A stretch of DNA of 64,000 nt, from the NCBI GenBank assembly GCA_037693485.1, contig CM075345.1, forward strand, positions 106,262,001 through 106,326,000, read 5' to 3'. A program made the position numbers and the translations under genes. Source of the stretch: Kitagawia praeruptora (taxonomy: Eukaryota; Streptophyta; Magnoliopsida; Apiales; Apiaceae). Each line of letters begins with the position of its first letter. The stretch's first letter is position 1. Of this stretch, positions 9,886 to 21,374 are shown in pieces. The notes under the pieces are model-generated. The model was not told where the DNA came from. It saw only the letters and a program-made list of their open reading frames with translations, and ran no database searches.

Positions 9886-10392
9886 TTCCTAATGATATCT
9901 AATCATACTAAATTGCAGCTAGAAATGTGTTTTGATTTACTTGAGAATTAAAAACACTCAGAAAAATTTTCTACAGAAATTTTGTCTAAGGCAAAATTTG
10001 CTTATCAACGGATATCCTTTTAGCCGTTGGTAGTATAAACTCATTACTAGATTTTCGTATGTCAATGGATAACAGGTTATCCATGTCATCGATGGATAAA
10101 CCGTTTCTCAACCGTCCATTCTATATCCGTTGACATACATTTTTTTTAATTATAGCCGTTGGTGAACGTGTATATTTAGTCATGGCTGTACTTCTTTTCT
10201 TTTCATTTATTATCTGACAGTTACTTTTGTCCAATGGAGTAATTACTTTTAATTATTTCATTTTTAACTCTTGAAAAATATAAAAGGCTGTCTTGTGCTC
10301 TCACATCTCACTTTTATTCATTTTCAAGAATCTCATAAGTTATCTGCATCTTCTTCACTAAAACTCTCCGCAACAAAAGTTCAAACACTTCA
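9886..10392 (+). promoter_or_regulatory. Spacer between pol and ORF3 with motif cluster and TATA box
   Basis: Non-coding. It contains TCAACGGAT (10005), variants TCAATGGAT and TCGATGGAT (about 10063-10096) and ATCCGTTGA (10125), followed by TATAAAAGG at 10279-10287. After that comes a CT/CA-rich stretch (CTCTCACATCTCAC) and an A-rich leader up to ATG 10393. The layout looks like a core promoter with a transcription start around 10310 and a leader of about 80 nt. It is inferred from sequence only; a splice-acceptor role for making an ORF3 subgenomic mRNA is the alternative. Confidence 0.5.
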
Positions 10393-12777
10393 ATGGCGCC
10401 TATTGTTAAGATGATGTCTTCCACTGGGTTTACCTATGAGAAGAACAATTTCGCAGCCTTTGTTGATACAGTGAATGCTCCAGAAGCTTATCACACCATG
10501 ATGAATTTCGTGAAGAAATGCAAACTGTCATATGCTATGACTGCCACCACTCCTCTAATCCACGAGGTAATTGAAGAGGTGTGGGCATCTGCTGAGTACA
10601 TTGGCACAGACGGTTCACTTGCTTTTTCTTTAAAGGGTAAAAACTATGTAGTTAATTCTGATGTGATAACTGCTTGTTTAAAATTGACTGAGAATAACTG
10701 TCTGGAAGTACCCAGTAATGCTGAAATTGTTGCCATGCTTAATTCCGTAAATTATGCCCTTAGTACTGAGAACCTAGGGAAAATTGTTAGGAAAGAGATG
10801 GTTAAAGAATGGAGTTATTTTTGTGATGCCTTCATTAAAACTTTTTCAGGCAAAATTAGTAATTTTGATGCTGTTACCCATTCCATGCTAGTTATGATGT
10901 GTATGCTTTTGACTGATAAATTCTATAATTTTGGCACACTAGTCATGTATGAGATAGCAGCAAAATTAGGTAAAAAGGAAACTAGGAGCAAGAATATCTA
11001 TTTTGATAGATTTTTGATGCTCTTAGCACTACATGTATCTGAGAATGAGCTATCCATTGCTAACCCGGATAGCAAGTTCAATTGTTTTGTTCAGGAGAAA
11101 AGAGTCTTAAGTGATTTGATTCGAATGAACTTAAATGCAGAAGTACAATTGGTATATCTACCAATTGTTCAGGTAACTGTATCTAACCCTGAAACTCCTA
11201 TCTCTAACCCCCAAATTTCTTTGCCTTCTAGTGTCACAATGGAGTCTGTAGTTGTGACCAAACAGGCTCCTACCAAAGTGACCAAATCCAAAGTTTCTAA
11301 ACCACAATCTAAAAAGCAAACCTCAAGTGTCTCTCAAAAGACACATGTTGTAAAACCTACCAAAACTCTTGAGGGGAGTGTGAAGGTGGTAGTGAGTGGT
11401 GAGGGACAGGGTAAACATCAAAGAAGCCCTAAGGATAAGGAAGGTGAGGCAGGTGCAACCAACATTTCAGTCTCTCAAAAGACTGTTAATGAACCTACAA
11501 GCCAAATTCTAGTTACATCCTCTCAACAGGGTGTGACTACTGAATCAAGTTCCCCACAAGGAACACTGCATAAAAGGGTCAGAGACACTAGCCCTCTCTC
11601 AAAAACCTATGAAAGAAGAGTAAAATCTAAAACCATAGGGGAATCACAGGGTACACACACAGTACAGGAAACTGTACCTTCTCAAACTCAGGTTGATGTG
11701 GCTCCAATAAATGTGGAGTCACAGCCCCTTGATCTTAACATTCAAATCGAAACACTTGACAATCCACCATCACCAACTCCATCTCTAGATGTGGATATGA
11801 TATCTACATCAATTCCTGATTCTCCATCTTTAAGATTCTTGGAGAAGCCCCACTCTGCAATTGGTGGTCATCATCTTCTAGATGATTTGTTGGGCCATCA
11901 ATCTTCCATTCCTGAATTCACAACAACATCTGTGGCCTCATCTTTAAAATCAATCTCCACAGATTCAGTGTTGGTTTTCACTTCAACGGATACTATCTTT
12001 CCTTTATCAACGGATATCCTTCATCCGTTGACAAGTGTTTCTCCATCAACGGATGCGCCTATGTCTAGCCATCCGTTGACAACTATAACTACCTCTTCAA
12101 CGGATATTTCTGATCCGTTTATAGCTCATTCTCCACATAATACAACTGCATTATCTGACACTCCAGTGTCAAGTGGAGTAGAGCTAGTGGTAGTTGAAGC
12201 ACTTCTAGGAATGAGGGAATGGAGTGAGAGGCTGCCTTGTGAGTAGGCAAAAGGAGAGGCAAATAATGAGAGGCTGACCATTTCTTCAGGTCAGGCAAAA
12301 GGAGAGCAAGAGAGTTCCACCTTAGTAGGTGAAGGTGAGGGTGTGAGAGGTGTGAGCTAGGGGGAGCCCCTGATGCAAGAAAAGAGAGATGAGTGGAGAG
12401 AAGGGACTATAGGAGAAATAAGGCAGGAAGATCCAGCCATTGCAAGTGAGTTAATGGAGGTTAATGAAGCTTCTAAAGAGATGGAATTTCGACAAGAATA
12501 TCAGTCAATCATTGACTCCATCTCTTTGGATCCTGAAACCGTTACTCATCCTGTTTATGCCTATCAAGTCATGGCACAACAGGGCAATGTGGAGGCAGAG
12601 GAGGCAATGCACCTAGTGCACACCTCACAATCTCTACAAAGAGCAAAGGAAGCTTTGACAGCTCTGCCTTCAGATGCTGACAGTGAAGAGTTTGGCAATA
12701 ATGGCAGTGATAGCACATCAAGTGAAGAGGCAAGCCAGAATAGAGGCCGTAGAAAAGATCAACAAGGAGGCAAATAA
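10393..12777 (+). pseudogene. Copia A ORF3, N-terminal part (env-position ORF)
   Basis: ATG 10393 in a good plant context (TTCAATGGCG). It is open for 617 codons to TAG 12244, then continues in the same frame past a second TAG (12358) to TAA 12775. Residues 1-245 look globular and helix-rich (NFAAFVDTVNAPEAYHTMM; VVNSDVITACLKLTENN; MLVMMCMLLTDKFYNF). Residues 250-600 are low-complexity Ser/Thr/Pro-rich with repeated STD and HPLT words coming from the 9-mer motif. It sits where Sireviruses carry an env-like ORF, but I see no signal peptide, furin site or credible fusion or membrane anchor. Function unknown. The ORF is conserved enough to be recognisable along 3.8 kb. Confidence 0.65.
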
Positions 12778-13252
12778 AAGAATTCTGAGGACAGAGAGAA
12801 TGATCAATGCATCAATTGTATCAACTCTGTTCTCTACTCAGTCCTCAGCTCCAACAATGTCAACTACAATTCTGAAGGTGCTCACTCCAAAGATTGTGGC
12901 TCCTACATTCTATGATGCTGAACCATCTTATGTCAAAGAATTTGAACCATACATAAGAACCAGAGCCTACTCTCCACCAAAGGCAAATGGGAAGAACAAG
13001 TTGCAATTGGACTTTCTATTTCCCAAGGATGATGATGAGAAGCTAATGGGAAAGACAATCAAAGAGTTCAAGGAAAAGACAAATAAGAGTGTAAGAGATT
13101 GGATGGCTGTAATAATAAGGAATGGAAAAGTGATAAATATATCCAACAGCCATCCTAGATTTGTTGAAGCAAAAAGAGAGGAGACCTCCAAACTTCTAAG
13201 GGAAGCTCATCCAAGTGAAGAAAATCAATATGAAAACTCAGATGAGAAGTAA
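12674..13252 (+). pseudogene. Copia A ORF3, middle part
   Basis: ORF3 continues here in a different frame from the preceding segment, so a single indel lies between about 12700 and 12780. The segment contains PTFYDAEPSYVKEFEPYI, KNKLQLDFLFPKDDDEKLMG and RDWMAVIIRNGKVINISN, and ends at TAA 13250-13252. No family is recognised. Confidence 0.6.
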
Positions 13253-14224
13253 GCCAGGCTGGCTCAGGAGTTAATGGATGAGGTAGAGGATGAAATGATG
13301 GAACCTGAGGAAGTCCCCAAATCCAAACCTAAAAGGAGAGTGAAATCAAAGGCAAGGAGGCGGCCTGTCTCTCCAGAAATTGTAAGAAGTGAAACTGTTG
13401 GGTCATCACAATCTATTTATGCACAAGTATTCAACCCAGCTGTGAATTTCCATGGTGACCCTATAATCCCTAAAGAGGAACCAATGAATCTTGACTCCAT
13501 TGAGGTTCCTTCATTCTTGCTGAAGCCTCAAAAGAAGCCTAAACAGAAGAAAAGGATACCAAGGAAGCAACCTTCAAAGGAACCAATTCAAGTTGCTAGG
13601 GTACATGCTATTGTCAAGCAGTCAATCTTGGAAAACAAGGATGATTTTATCTATCAGGCAGATATTGAAGAATACTCTGGCATGAATCTGTATCTGGATG
13701 AATTGTCAGAAGTAAGAGGAATTGACAAATATAAACATTTGCCTGAGAGATTGGTCTTTGTACACAAGGGAGGAAAGGAAAGGACATGGCCACTACAGAG
13801 GGTTCTTGGAGAAAATTATCTGACCTTAACCAAAGTGTTCTCTGCAATCAAGAGATACACAGGGTTCTCCAAGATAGCAAAAGGGGAGATACTGGACAGA
13901 ATAGAACAGATAAGGAGAGAATGGAACTCACCATCAAGACTACCAAGGAAGATGAAGATCCCATACAATGGACAGAAAATCCACCTTCAACCCTTCTGGA
14001 TGTTGGAGTTCAGGGATGAAGATGGTAACAGGAGATTCTTCAGGTTAGAAGACCAACTATCAAAGGCTAGTTCTCAATACCTGAGATGGTTACAACAAAA
14101 GCTAAATCAAAAAGTTGTTGAAGAAGATGCCTTCTATAGGCAACTCCAAATGCAAATTGAGTCCAACTCTGCCAAAGAAGGAAAATCAAGGGTGATGCCA
14201 ACCAGAGAGAAGAAACAGTATTAA
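13253..14224 (+). pseudogene. Copia A ORF3, C-terminal part
   Basis: Same frame as 12674-13252 after one stop; open to TAA at 14222. It begins with an acidic stretch (DEVEDEMMEPEEV) followed by strongly basic KPKRRVKSKARRRP, a likely nuclear-localisation or nucleic-acid-binding patch, then a second basic run (KKPKQKKRIPRKQP). The rest looks folded (ERLVFVHKGGKERTWPL; KIHLQPFWMLEFRDEDGN). With its parts rejoined in concept, ORF3 would span about 1,270 codons. The basic and acidic pattern fits a nucleic-acid-binding accessory protein better than an envelope, but this is inference. Confidence 0.6.
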
Positions 14225-14382
14225 TCTGCTCAGTCTAGAGGAGCACTTCTTTGTAAATTTCTCAAACTTTCTGCTTTTAATTTTTGTAGCTTAATACAAT
14301 TTTTGCATTGTTCTATATATATCCTTAGGAATGTTTTGTTATCATCAAGGTCCTGAATTTATGCTTTATTGCCATCAAGTAT

Positions 14383-14396
14383 AAATTGGGGGAGAT
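14383..14396 (+). promoter_or_regulatory. Polypurine tract of Copia A
   Basis: AAATTGGGGGAGAT directly precedes the 3' LTR (TGTTAGG). This is the typical Copia plus-strand primer. Confidence 0.85.
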
Positions 14397-14859
14397 TGTT
14401 AGGAATATGTTGTACTTGATGATAACTTCACAATCAATCAAAATTGTATAAGTCATGTTCTGTAACTGTCAATGGATGAGACATTATAATTCTATTCGTT
14501 GACAGGTAGCTCATCAATGGATGAGGTTTTGTAGCATACTGCAGTATCTCTATTTATCAGTTGATAGTGTTTTTATTCAAAGTCATGTTGACCATCAACG
14601 GATAGGTAGAATAGGGTAGCCAATTGTAAATAAGCTATGCTATGTAATTCTGTCTAAGTGAAAGTGTATCAACATATGAGAACAGGACTCTATCAACGGA
14701 TACAACTCAAATCTACAATATCAACGGATACAGCTCAAACTACCATCAACGGATGACAGTGTACAACATCAACGAATAATCATTAACACTTTCTTCTATG
14801 CTAGCTGGGAATTAGCAGTTGATAAGGACAGGTTTGACTGACAGATCACATGGGTTGAT
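14397..14859 (+). repeat. 3' LTR of Copia A, first part
   Basis: It starts TGTTAGGAATATG after the polypurine tract. It holds exact TCAACGGAT at 14595, 14693, 14721 and 14746 plus degenerate copies near 14469, 14500, 14515 and 14765. It is interrupted after TTGAT (14855-14859), the target duplicated by the Gypsy insertion. The second part resumes at 33571. Confidence 0.9.
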
Positions 14860-17800
14860 TGTGACAGCCCCAAATCCGGGGTCATGAATCCAGGCCGTCA
14901 CGGACCAATTTCCATTCAATATCAATATCTCTTGGGTCTTTTTTTTATAATCAATACTTATACAATTGACCCCGCAATAATACACGCGCACACACACACC
15001 AGTTATATGCTCAGAGAACAACATTCACCATAATAACAGTTTAGAGTTGAGAGTTAAAAGAGTTATTACAAACCAGGATCAAGCTTAAATACATTGTTGA
15101 ATTATACTTCGACATGAAGCATTTCAACAATCAAAAGTTTATTACATTCTTACACACTTAATTATGCATAAGTTCCCAGAACCCGTCTGCCTCTACACTA
15201 CCTCAGGAATCGATGCTAGCGCGCTCTCAGAAGGTCGCCTTCCCCCTACCCTCTTGCGGGGCGTTCTGCGTAGTATCGGCATACCTAGCTATGTATACAT
15301 CAGTAGCAAGAGTGAGCTATAGTAGTTCAGCAAGATAATTTCTATCTACTAACATCAAAGGAAAATAAACCATTATATATATATAGATATATATATATAA
15401 TAGACAAAAGCAAACTTCAGTTATTATGGAAGAATTTTATTTCCATTCAATATGTATATACACTTTCCAATTATCCTTGTACAAAAGAAATATATAGTAT
15501 CATTCCATCAGTCTCGCTTCTAATATCATATAATATCAGTTCCTCTTCTTGAATGCTATAACAATCAATATACCATCTCAGTGTACTTTTCTAGGATAAT
15601 ACGAAAACTTGAACAAATCTTTCATTATCATTTTCTCATTTCCTTCATATGCAACGATTATATAATTTAACATAAAATCAGTTTCTCTTCATCTGTAACA
15701 GTAATTCCATCTTTTCATATCACTTTTCTGTTTTCAGTTATAGAAATCTGAAAACCATTTTTCAATTCTTTCCTTTAAAGAAAACGTTGGGGATTTCCAC
15801 TGTTGCCGAATACGTAAGGACGATGATCAGTCGCCCTCCGTACCCGTCCCGTTTACTACCGGTAGACGGAGGTAGGTTCTCCACCATCCCCCAGGAGGAA
15901 GGTTCACCACTACATCCTCCCTCAGCACTCTTGGGCCGGAATTAAATATTGGATGCTGGACTGTGCCACTACCACACAGCCTCTTACGCTTATTGTTGCA
16001 ATCCCCCTTTTCAAATCACTTTTCCATTAACAAATACCATTTCACATTTTCCATTTCCATTCACATTTCCCTTCACATATATCATTTCCATTTCCATTTA
16101 TCATCACCTTTAAAATATTTATGTCATAATACTTTGATTATGACTCAGACATCTCTTCTATATTCGATGAAATCAAATATGTTCTTGTATACATAGAGTA
16201 TTCCATTTATTTTAGAAGTATTAAATAATACTCAATAATATCTGTCACAACATTTGGAAAGAATATTTTTAACATAATATTATAAATCATATAACCCTAG
16301 ATAATAACTTATACCATTCCTGTATATATAACTCTAGATAAGAACTGATACCATTCCTTTATATATAACTCTTAATCATAAGGCACGTTCATTTCATGCA
16401 TAAACATCTCTATGTATATCCATATCCATCTCATACTCGTATCCATGTCCATATTCATATCATACTCATATACCTCTCCTTTTAATATCAATAATCAAGG
16501 AAAACAAATTCTTAACAATATAGTAACCATAGCATCACATATATATATTCCATGAAATCAAGTTTCTTTAAAGATAGATAATTTCCAAGTAGGGATAGAA
16601 AATATCTTGCCTCGGTTTCGGTATCCTGACGGTATGGCTCGTGTCTCTTCCGGAGTTTCTATAAACACAAAAGGATCGTCGTTAGAATACCACATCTCTT
16701 ACTCACTACACTATTGTATAACATTACCCTTGACACTTTAATATATGTTTAACGTATCACTATTACCCCAAAGGTTCAAGAACTTGACCATTTATAAACT
16801 AAATCGAAGTTTCAGGGGTTTTCACCATTTCCCCTAACGACCACACTTAACTGTAAAAATTCTCAGAAAATATGGATTTCGAATTTTACCATAAGGCCAA
16901 CTGGTAATGCCTCTTTGACTATCCTACTACCATATCCCAAAATTTCATAATTTTTAAAAATGTCTAAGTAGGGTAGTTATAGCCTCAAAGTTAACACAAT
17001 TTCGGTTTTTCGGTTTTCGAACGTCTTTCACTAAAACTGACTTTTCTCTTTAACCGTTCATCAGATTTGAACGCACTTTATATCAAAACGATCTATGAAC
17101 CAAGCTCTATCTCATCATGGTAACTTGGGGGTCTGCACATTGTCCAAAAATAGGGCAGTTTCTTGGTCTAACGAAAATCGGACATTATAACTGCTATATT
17201 TTCATACTTTCCAAAATCAAACTCCTCCAAATCAATCATCCACCTTATACACCATCACCTACACCATGTGGTCACCTTACCAACCATGGTTACAAGCACA
17301 TACTCCTTCCATATTCAACTTTAATCACTTACAAACACTTATAACATCATAATCATAACATTTATACCACTTAATCACTAAACACAACCATATCCATCAT
17401 AAATATAAAAGGGCAAGCATATTTATACCTTCTTGAAGCTTTAACAACACTTAATAATCCTTGGAATATGCTTAATCAACCCTACAATAGCTTGAATCAA
17501 CTAAAGGAACCATAAAAACAAAGTTAGTTTCTTAAAGTTACTATTCATCACTATTTACCATCAACTTTCATGAATTTATTACCTTGGCAAATGATGTTGG
17601 ATGGCTATGAAACTTGGTGGGTATCTCTTTCTAGTCTCCAAGAAGCTCCATGAATTTCCTCTTGATTTTATCTTGATGCTAGCTAGGATTTTTTTTTATT
17701 TTTCTTCTTTTTCTTGAAATGGGCCGAATGGAAGAAATGGATGGGGGAAGAGAATTTTTGCTTTTGTTTTGATCTTATCTTGGTGTTTACTTGTTAATCT

Positions 17801-18414
17801 AGAGTGTTATGGAAGCCTTGGAAGATATTTGTGGTTAAAACCTTGCAAACGTACTAATTTGCCCCTTAAAACATGTGTTATTGGATGGTGATGTCACTTG
17901 GATGATCTAACCTCCTAATCTCTTAATTTTCTAAGTAAAATGCCAATCACATTGGTAACTAATGTGGTATGTATCCTTGTTATATTACTAATCTTGGTTG
18001 CTTGGTTTCCATACTCGTCTAATTGTGGTTCGTTTCGTATATACCTCATTATCTCAGTGGTTCTGAAATCATTTAACAATCCAAATTCCTTTGGTATTCT
18101 CTTAACTTAATAATCCCTTGGTTTAATTAACCTAAATCTTCTAATTCCTCAATATATAATTCTTATAATATTTCCATGCTCCTTAATATCCAATCAAAGC
18201 TTATTCGAAATCAAAATCCTCAAAATCCATATTCAGGAATTTCTGAAATCTATCGTCATTTCGAGTCACTTAATTTCAGTGTATAATATTAATATGGTTT
18301 CTGTTTATTCATTTTCTGTTTCCATTATAGGGTACCTACATACCATTTCTCTAAATCCTCCAAATTTACTATTCATGTGATCACTGTAGCATCGCTAAAG
18401 TTAGGGTTATTACA
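14860..18414 (-). repeat. Gypsy 3' LTR (minus strand)
   Basis: 3555 bp, starting TGTAATAACCC on the minus strand and ending at GGGGCTGTCACA. On the plus strand the first bases include GCCCCAAATCCGGGGTC, a hairpin-forming end also seen in two other LTRs here. Contains a CA microsatellite near 14988-15000 and an AT-rich tract at about 15375-15402. No coding; the short open frames (for example 15963-16196 and 17117-17344) recur in the other LTR copy and are not genes. Confidence 0.92.
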
Positions 18415-19008
18415 GTCTTTCCCCCTTAAAAGGATTCCGTCCCGGAATCACGTTGAAAATGTCCATAGATACCTCTTTCATCCACACTTCTGACTTCTAC
18501 ACCACTTTCTCTATCCTTTTTCCTTCATAATATCTCTATCTTGTTTGTGCAAAAATACACCAACATAATCTTGCTTGTCATTCATCAACATGCCATTTAG
18601 CTTATCAATAGTAGTGCTTTTCATTATCTTCCCTTACTAATCTCTTCCTGTATTTACTCGTTCTATTTTATCTCCTCATTCTCCTCCCTTTTTACTAGTA
18701 CCTCGGCCACCACATTGGCCTTTCCTTACATGGTAGTGTATCTCACTATGGTTTATCTGTATTTTGATCTCTATCATGACATCAAATATAAACACTTCAA
18801 TCTTGTTATATCCTATCTCTGTAAAATCCTCCAAAAATTTGACTACAACATTATTCCTTGAAACAATTGTAAGAAAATTCTACCTATAATATATATTTCC
18901 TGTTCGTGCCTAAACAAGTTTGTGTTTTTCCCAAAATACTTTTATTCTCCTTTTCATAGAATTTCTAACCCCTAACAGATACTGATTTTCCTTATCTAGA
19001 TTGTCAAC
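18415..19008 (-). pseudogene. pol: Remnant of Gypsy pol and polypurine tract
   Basis: On the minus strand, purine-rich TTAAGGGGGAAAGAC sits at 18415-18429 next to the LTR (the polypurine tract). Just upstream is GATTCCGGGACGGAATCC, like the ends of chromovirus pol genes. Near 18700-18740 the minus strand reads KANVVAEVLVKR, which matches the KANVVADALSRK segment at the end of Gypsy RNase H. Nothing of protease, RT or integrase is left. The deletion therefore ran from the end of gag into RNase H, with additional loss behind it. Confidence 0.65.
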
Positions 19009-20325
19009 CTACCTACACCATTCATTGACCAAGTTGATTCCTAACCAAACATTTATACTTGGAAGGTTAAATAATAAAAGAAAATGTTTACCTGCATCTG
19101 TATCTGGCTTTTTCAACGCTTCTCCTAAAGTCATATTATACACCCTGGCAGTAGGTCTATTTGAAGCAGTCATACTTTGTCCCGGCGCAGACGACCCACC
19201 AGAACGACAATCTCTAACAACGTGTCCTAGTTTCCCACATTGATAACACTTGACATCACCCTTATCAGTTGATGGACACCTGTCCTGATAATGTCCTTTC
19301 TGTCCACACTTAAAGCAAGTTATTCCTAACACTCTACACACTCCTGTATGCTTTCTACCACACGTATTGCACTCTGGTAATGGTGGTCTTGATTGGTTTG
19401 ACTTCCTACCCTGATTCACAGTCTCACTAACAACCTTGTTATTTCCTGACTTTCCTACAAACTGAGATTTTTGTCCTTTACTGACCCTGCTAAAATAATT
19501 TCCTTCACTTGCACCTCCTTTCTGACCCTCAAATTTCCTTTTCTTATTCTCTCGACCTAGTAGAGTCTGTTCACTCTCAGCTTCAATAATAGATGCCTTT
19601 TGAACTACCGCAGCATACTCAGTCAACTCAAATGGTGCCACTCGTGTCCGTAGCCATGGTTTCAATCCTTGTTGGAACCTTTTTGCTCGTTGTTCCTCAG
19701 TACGCACAATTTCTAGAACAAACCTAGACAATTCAGTAAATTTCGTTTCATACTCGGCCACTGATAGATTATCCTGCTTTAATTCCAGAAATTTCATCTC
19801 CATTTGATTTTCCAAATACCTAGGGGAGTACTTCTCTAAAAATACCCTAGTGAAACGTTCCCAAGTTATCACTCTCGCTCCCTCTAGATTCTTCTTAGTT
19901 TCCCACCAATAATTTGCCTCTCCCTTTAAGAGATAGGCTGCAAAGGTTGTTTTCTGATCCTCTTCGATCCTCAATATCTCAAAAGCTTTCTCCATCTCTT
20001 TTAACCAGGCTCTGGCTACTACTGGGTTAGCAGTTCCCTCAAACTCTGGGGGTTTTAATGACTTAAAAGCACGAAAGGAGTTAGCTGCCTGATTGGGAAG
20101 AACAGGTGGTTGTTGAGGATTCTGTGGATTAACTAAATTCTGCCTTAATAGGTCCATGAGTTGGTTAAAAGGGTCACCACCCTGATTTCCTTGTTGGCCA
20201 GTTGATTCATCTTCTTCTTCTTCATGATTTTGTTCATTATGAGCGTTTTCACCCTGCCTATTATGACTTCCTTCCTCTCTCTCATTTTCCCTTACATTCG
20301 CTCTATTATTACGCTTAGGCAGCAT
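19009..20325 (-). CDS. gag: Gypsy gag (capsid and nucleocapsid)
   Basis: An intact 438-codon ORF starting at MLPKRNNRANV (20325); an upstream in-frame ATG at 20352 would add 9 residues, but the former matches usual chromovirus gag starts. Residues 25-75 are acidic and Gln-rich. Capsid (retrotrans_gag) core follows: PPEFEGTANPVVARAWLKEMEKAF region, YWWETKK, WERFTRVFLEKYSPRYL and LSVAEYETKFTELSRF. Three Cys/His clusters end it: CNTCGRKHTGVC, CFKCGQKGHYQDRC and CYQCGKLGHVVRDC. After ARVYNMTLGEAL, where protease would begin, sequence becomes unrelated and stops, marking the pol deletion. The open frame suggests recent origin or selection for gag. Confidence 0.9.
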   Translation of the reverse strand: MLPKRNNRANVRENEREEGSHNRQGENAHNEQNHEEEEDESTGQQGNQGGDPFNQLMDLLRQNLVNPQNPQQPPVLPNQAANSFRAFKSLKPPEFEGTANPVVARAWLKEMEKAFEILRIEEDQKTTFAAYLLKGEANYWWETKKNLEGARVITWERFTRVFLEKYSPRYLENQMEMKFLELKQDNLSVAEYETKFTELSRFVLEIVRTEEQRAKRFQQGLKPWLRTRVAPFELTEYAAVVQKASIIEAESEQTLLGRENKKRKFEGQKGGASEGNYFSRVSKGQKSQFVGKSGNNKVVSETVNQGRKSNQSRPPLPECNTCGRKHTGVCRVLGITCFKCGQKGHYQDRCPSTDKGDVKCYQCGKLGHVVRDCRSGGSSAPGQSMTASNRPTARVYNMTLGEALKKPDTDAGKHFLLLFNLPSINVWLGINLVNEWCR

Positions 20326-21374
20326 GATTCTGTATATAACAATATTCTTCATTAATCAACTAAATTTAGGGTATAATATACATCATTCCCATATACATCA
20401 TTCTCATATACACAATTATATCACTAGTTAACTCATTTATATACCATAATATTCTCAACTCAACTTTAGCAATTAAGCGTATCACCTTTAGCACAATAAC
20501 CTTTTCATTTAAGTCAATCACCTTATATACATCAATATCCTTGAATCTCAACATTTAATATCAAAATACGATAGAATTTAGACAGAATACACAAACTTCA
20601 TTAATTATCCCCACTTCCTTTGTTTATCCTTATTCTGACTTTCCCCTCAAAATACACCTTACTCTCAATAGTAAATCTCAATTATACCTTAAAATTCCTC
20701 ATATTCTTTTATCTCACTAGTCCTCAAATATACCCATTTCTTCTCACGAATTTCCTTCCTCTTTTATATCGAAACACTTCTAACTCTAATTATCTCTTAT
20801 TGAAATTTCCCTTGAAATCTCGAGTTTCCTCGTATAATCACGTACACTCTAAACTTTGCTTCCATTTTTCCATCCATTAAGGAAATCTTCTATATTCGAA
20901 ACAATTGATAGAATTCCAGAAACTTTGAATTGAAACAGACCCAGAAACAAGCAAGTGTCCCACAACAATTTATAAGATTAAGAGTTTTAAATAACTTTTA
21001 TTTGAAACAAAAGGATATTTAAGAAATCAATATGATGGAAGAACCCGTACGTAACACAAGTGAGGGCGTCCCCTCCGACTTTCAATCACACAGACAGATC
21101 GTCCTTGTGTATACATATAGGATTGTTCCTCTTAGTTGGAATAAGAAGTATAAAGAAAATATTTAGTCACGATGATAAATACCCTCTTCCAAAAATAATC
21201 TTAGGAAAATATTTTGACTAAAATAGATAAAATACAATTTTGAAACACATTCCAAAGGTACCAGAAAGTTTTGAAAAGATACCGGCCCCTTTTTAATAAG
21301 AGATGATAGGTCACCCTGGAATTACTCACGAGGTTATCTAACGTACACTTTCCGATACATCAAGTATTCCCTTC
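20326..21374 (-). other. Gypsy 5' leader, part beside gag
   Basis: Non-coding leader between the primer site and gag on the minus strand, AT-rich, interrupted by a solo LTR at 21375-23013 and resuming at 23014-23247. The open frame at 20620-20880 (plus) has no recognisable content. Confidence 0.6.

Noticed and set aside
10393..12246. Retroviral-type envelope gene
   Set aside because: It is in the env position, but no signal peptide, cleavage site or clear membrane anchor was seen; hydrophobic patches such as MLVMMCMLL are short and embedded in a globular region.
15963..17344. Short ORFs (77 and 75 codons) repeated at 31119 and 32271
   Set aside because: They are repeated only because they sit in the two LTRs; low-complexity composition, with no known protein.
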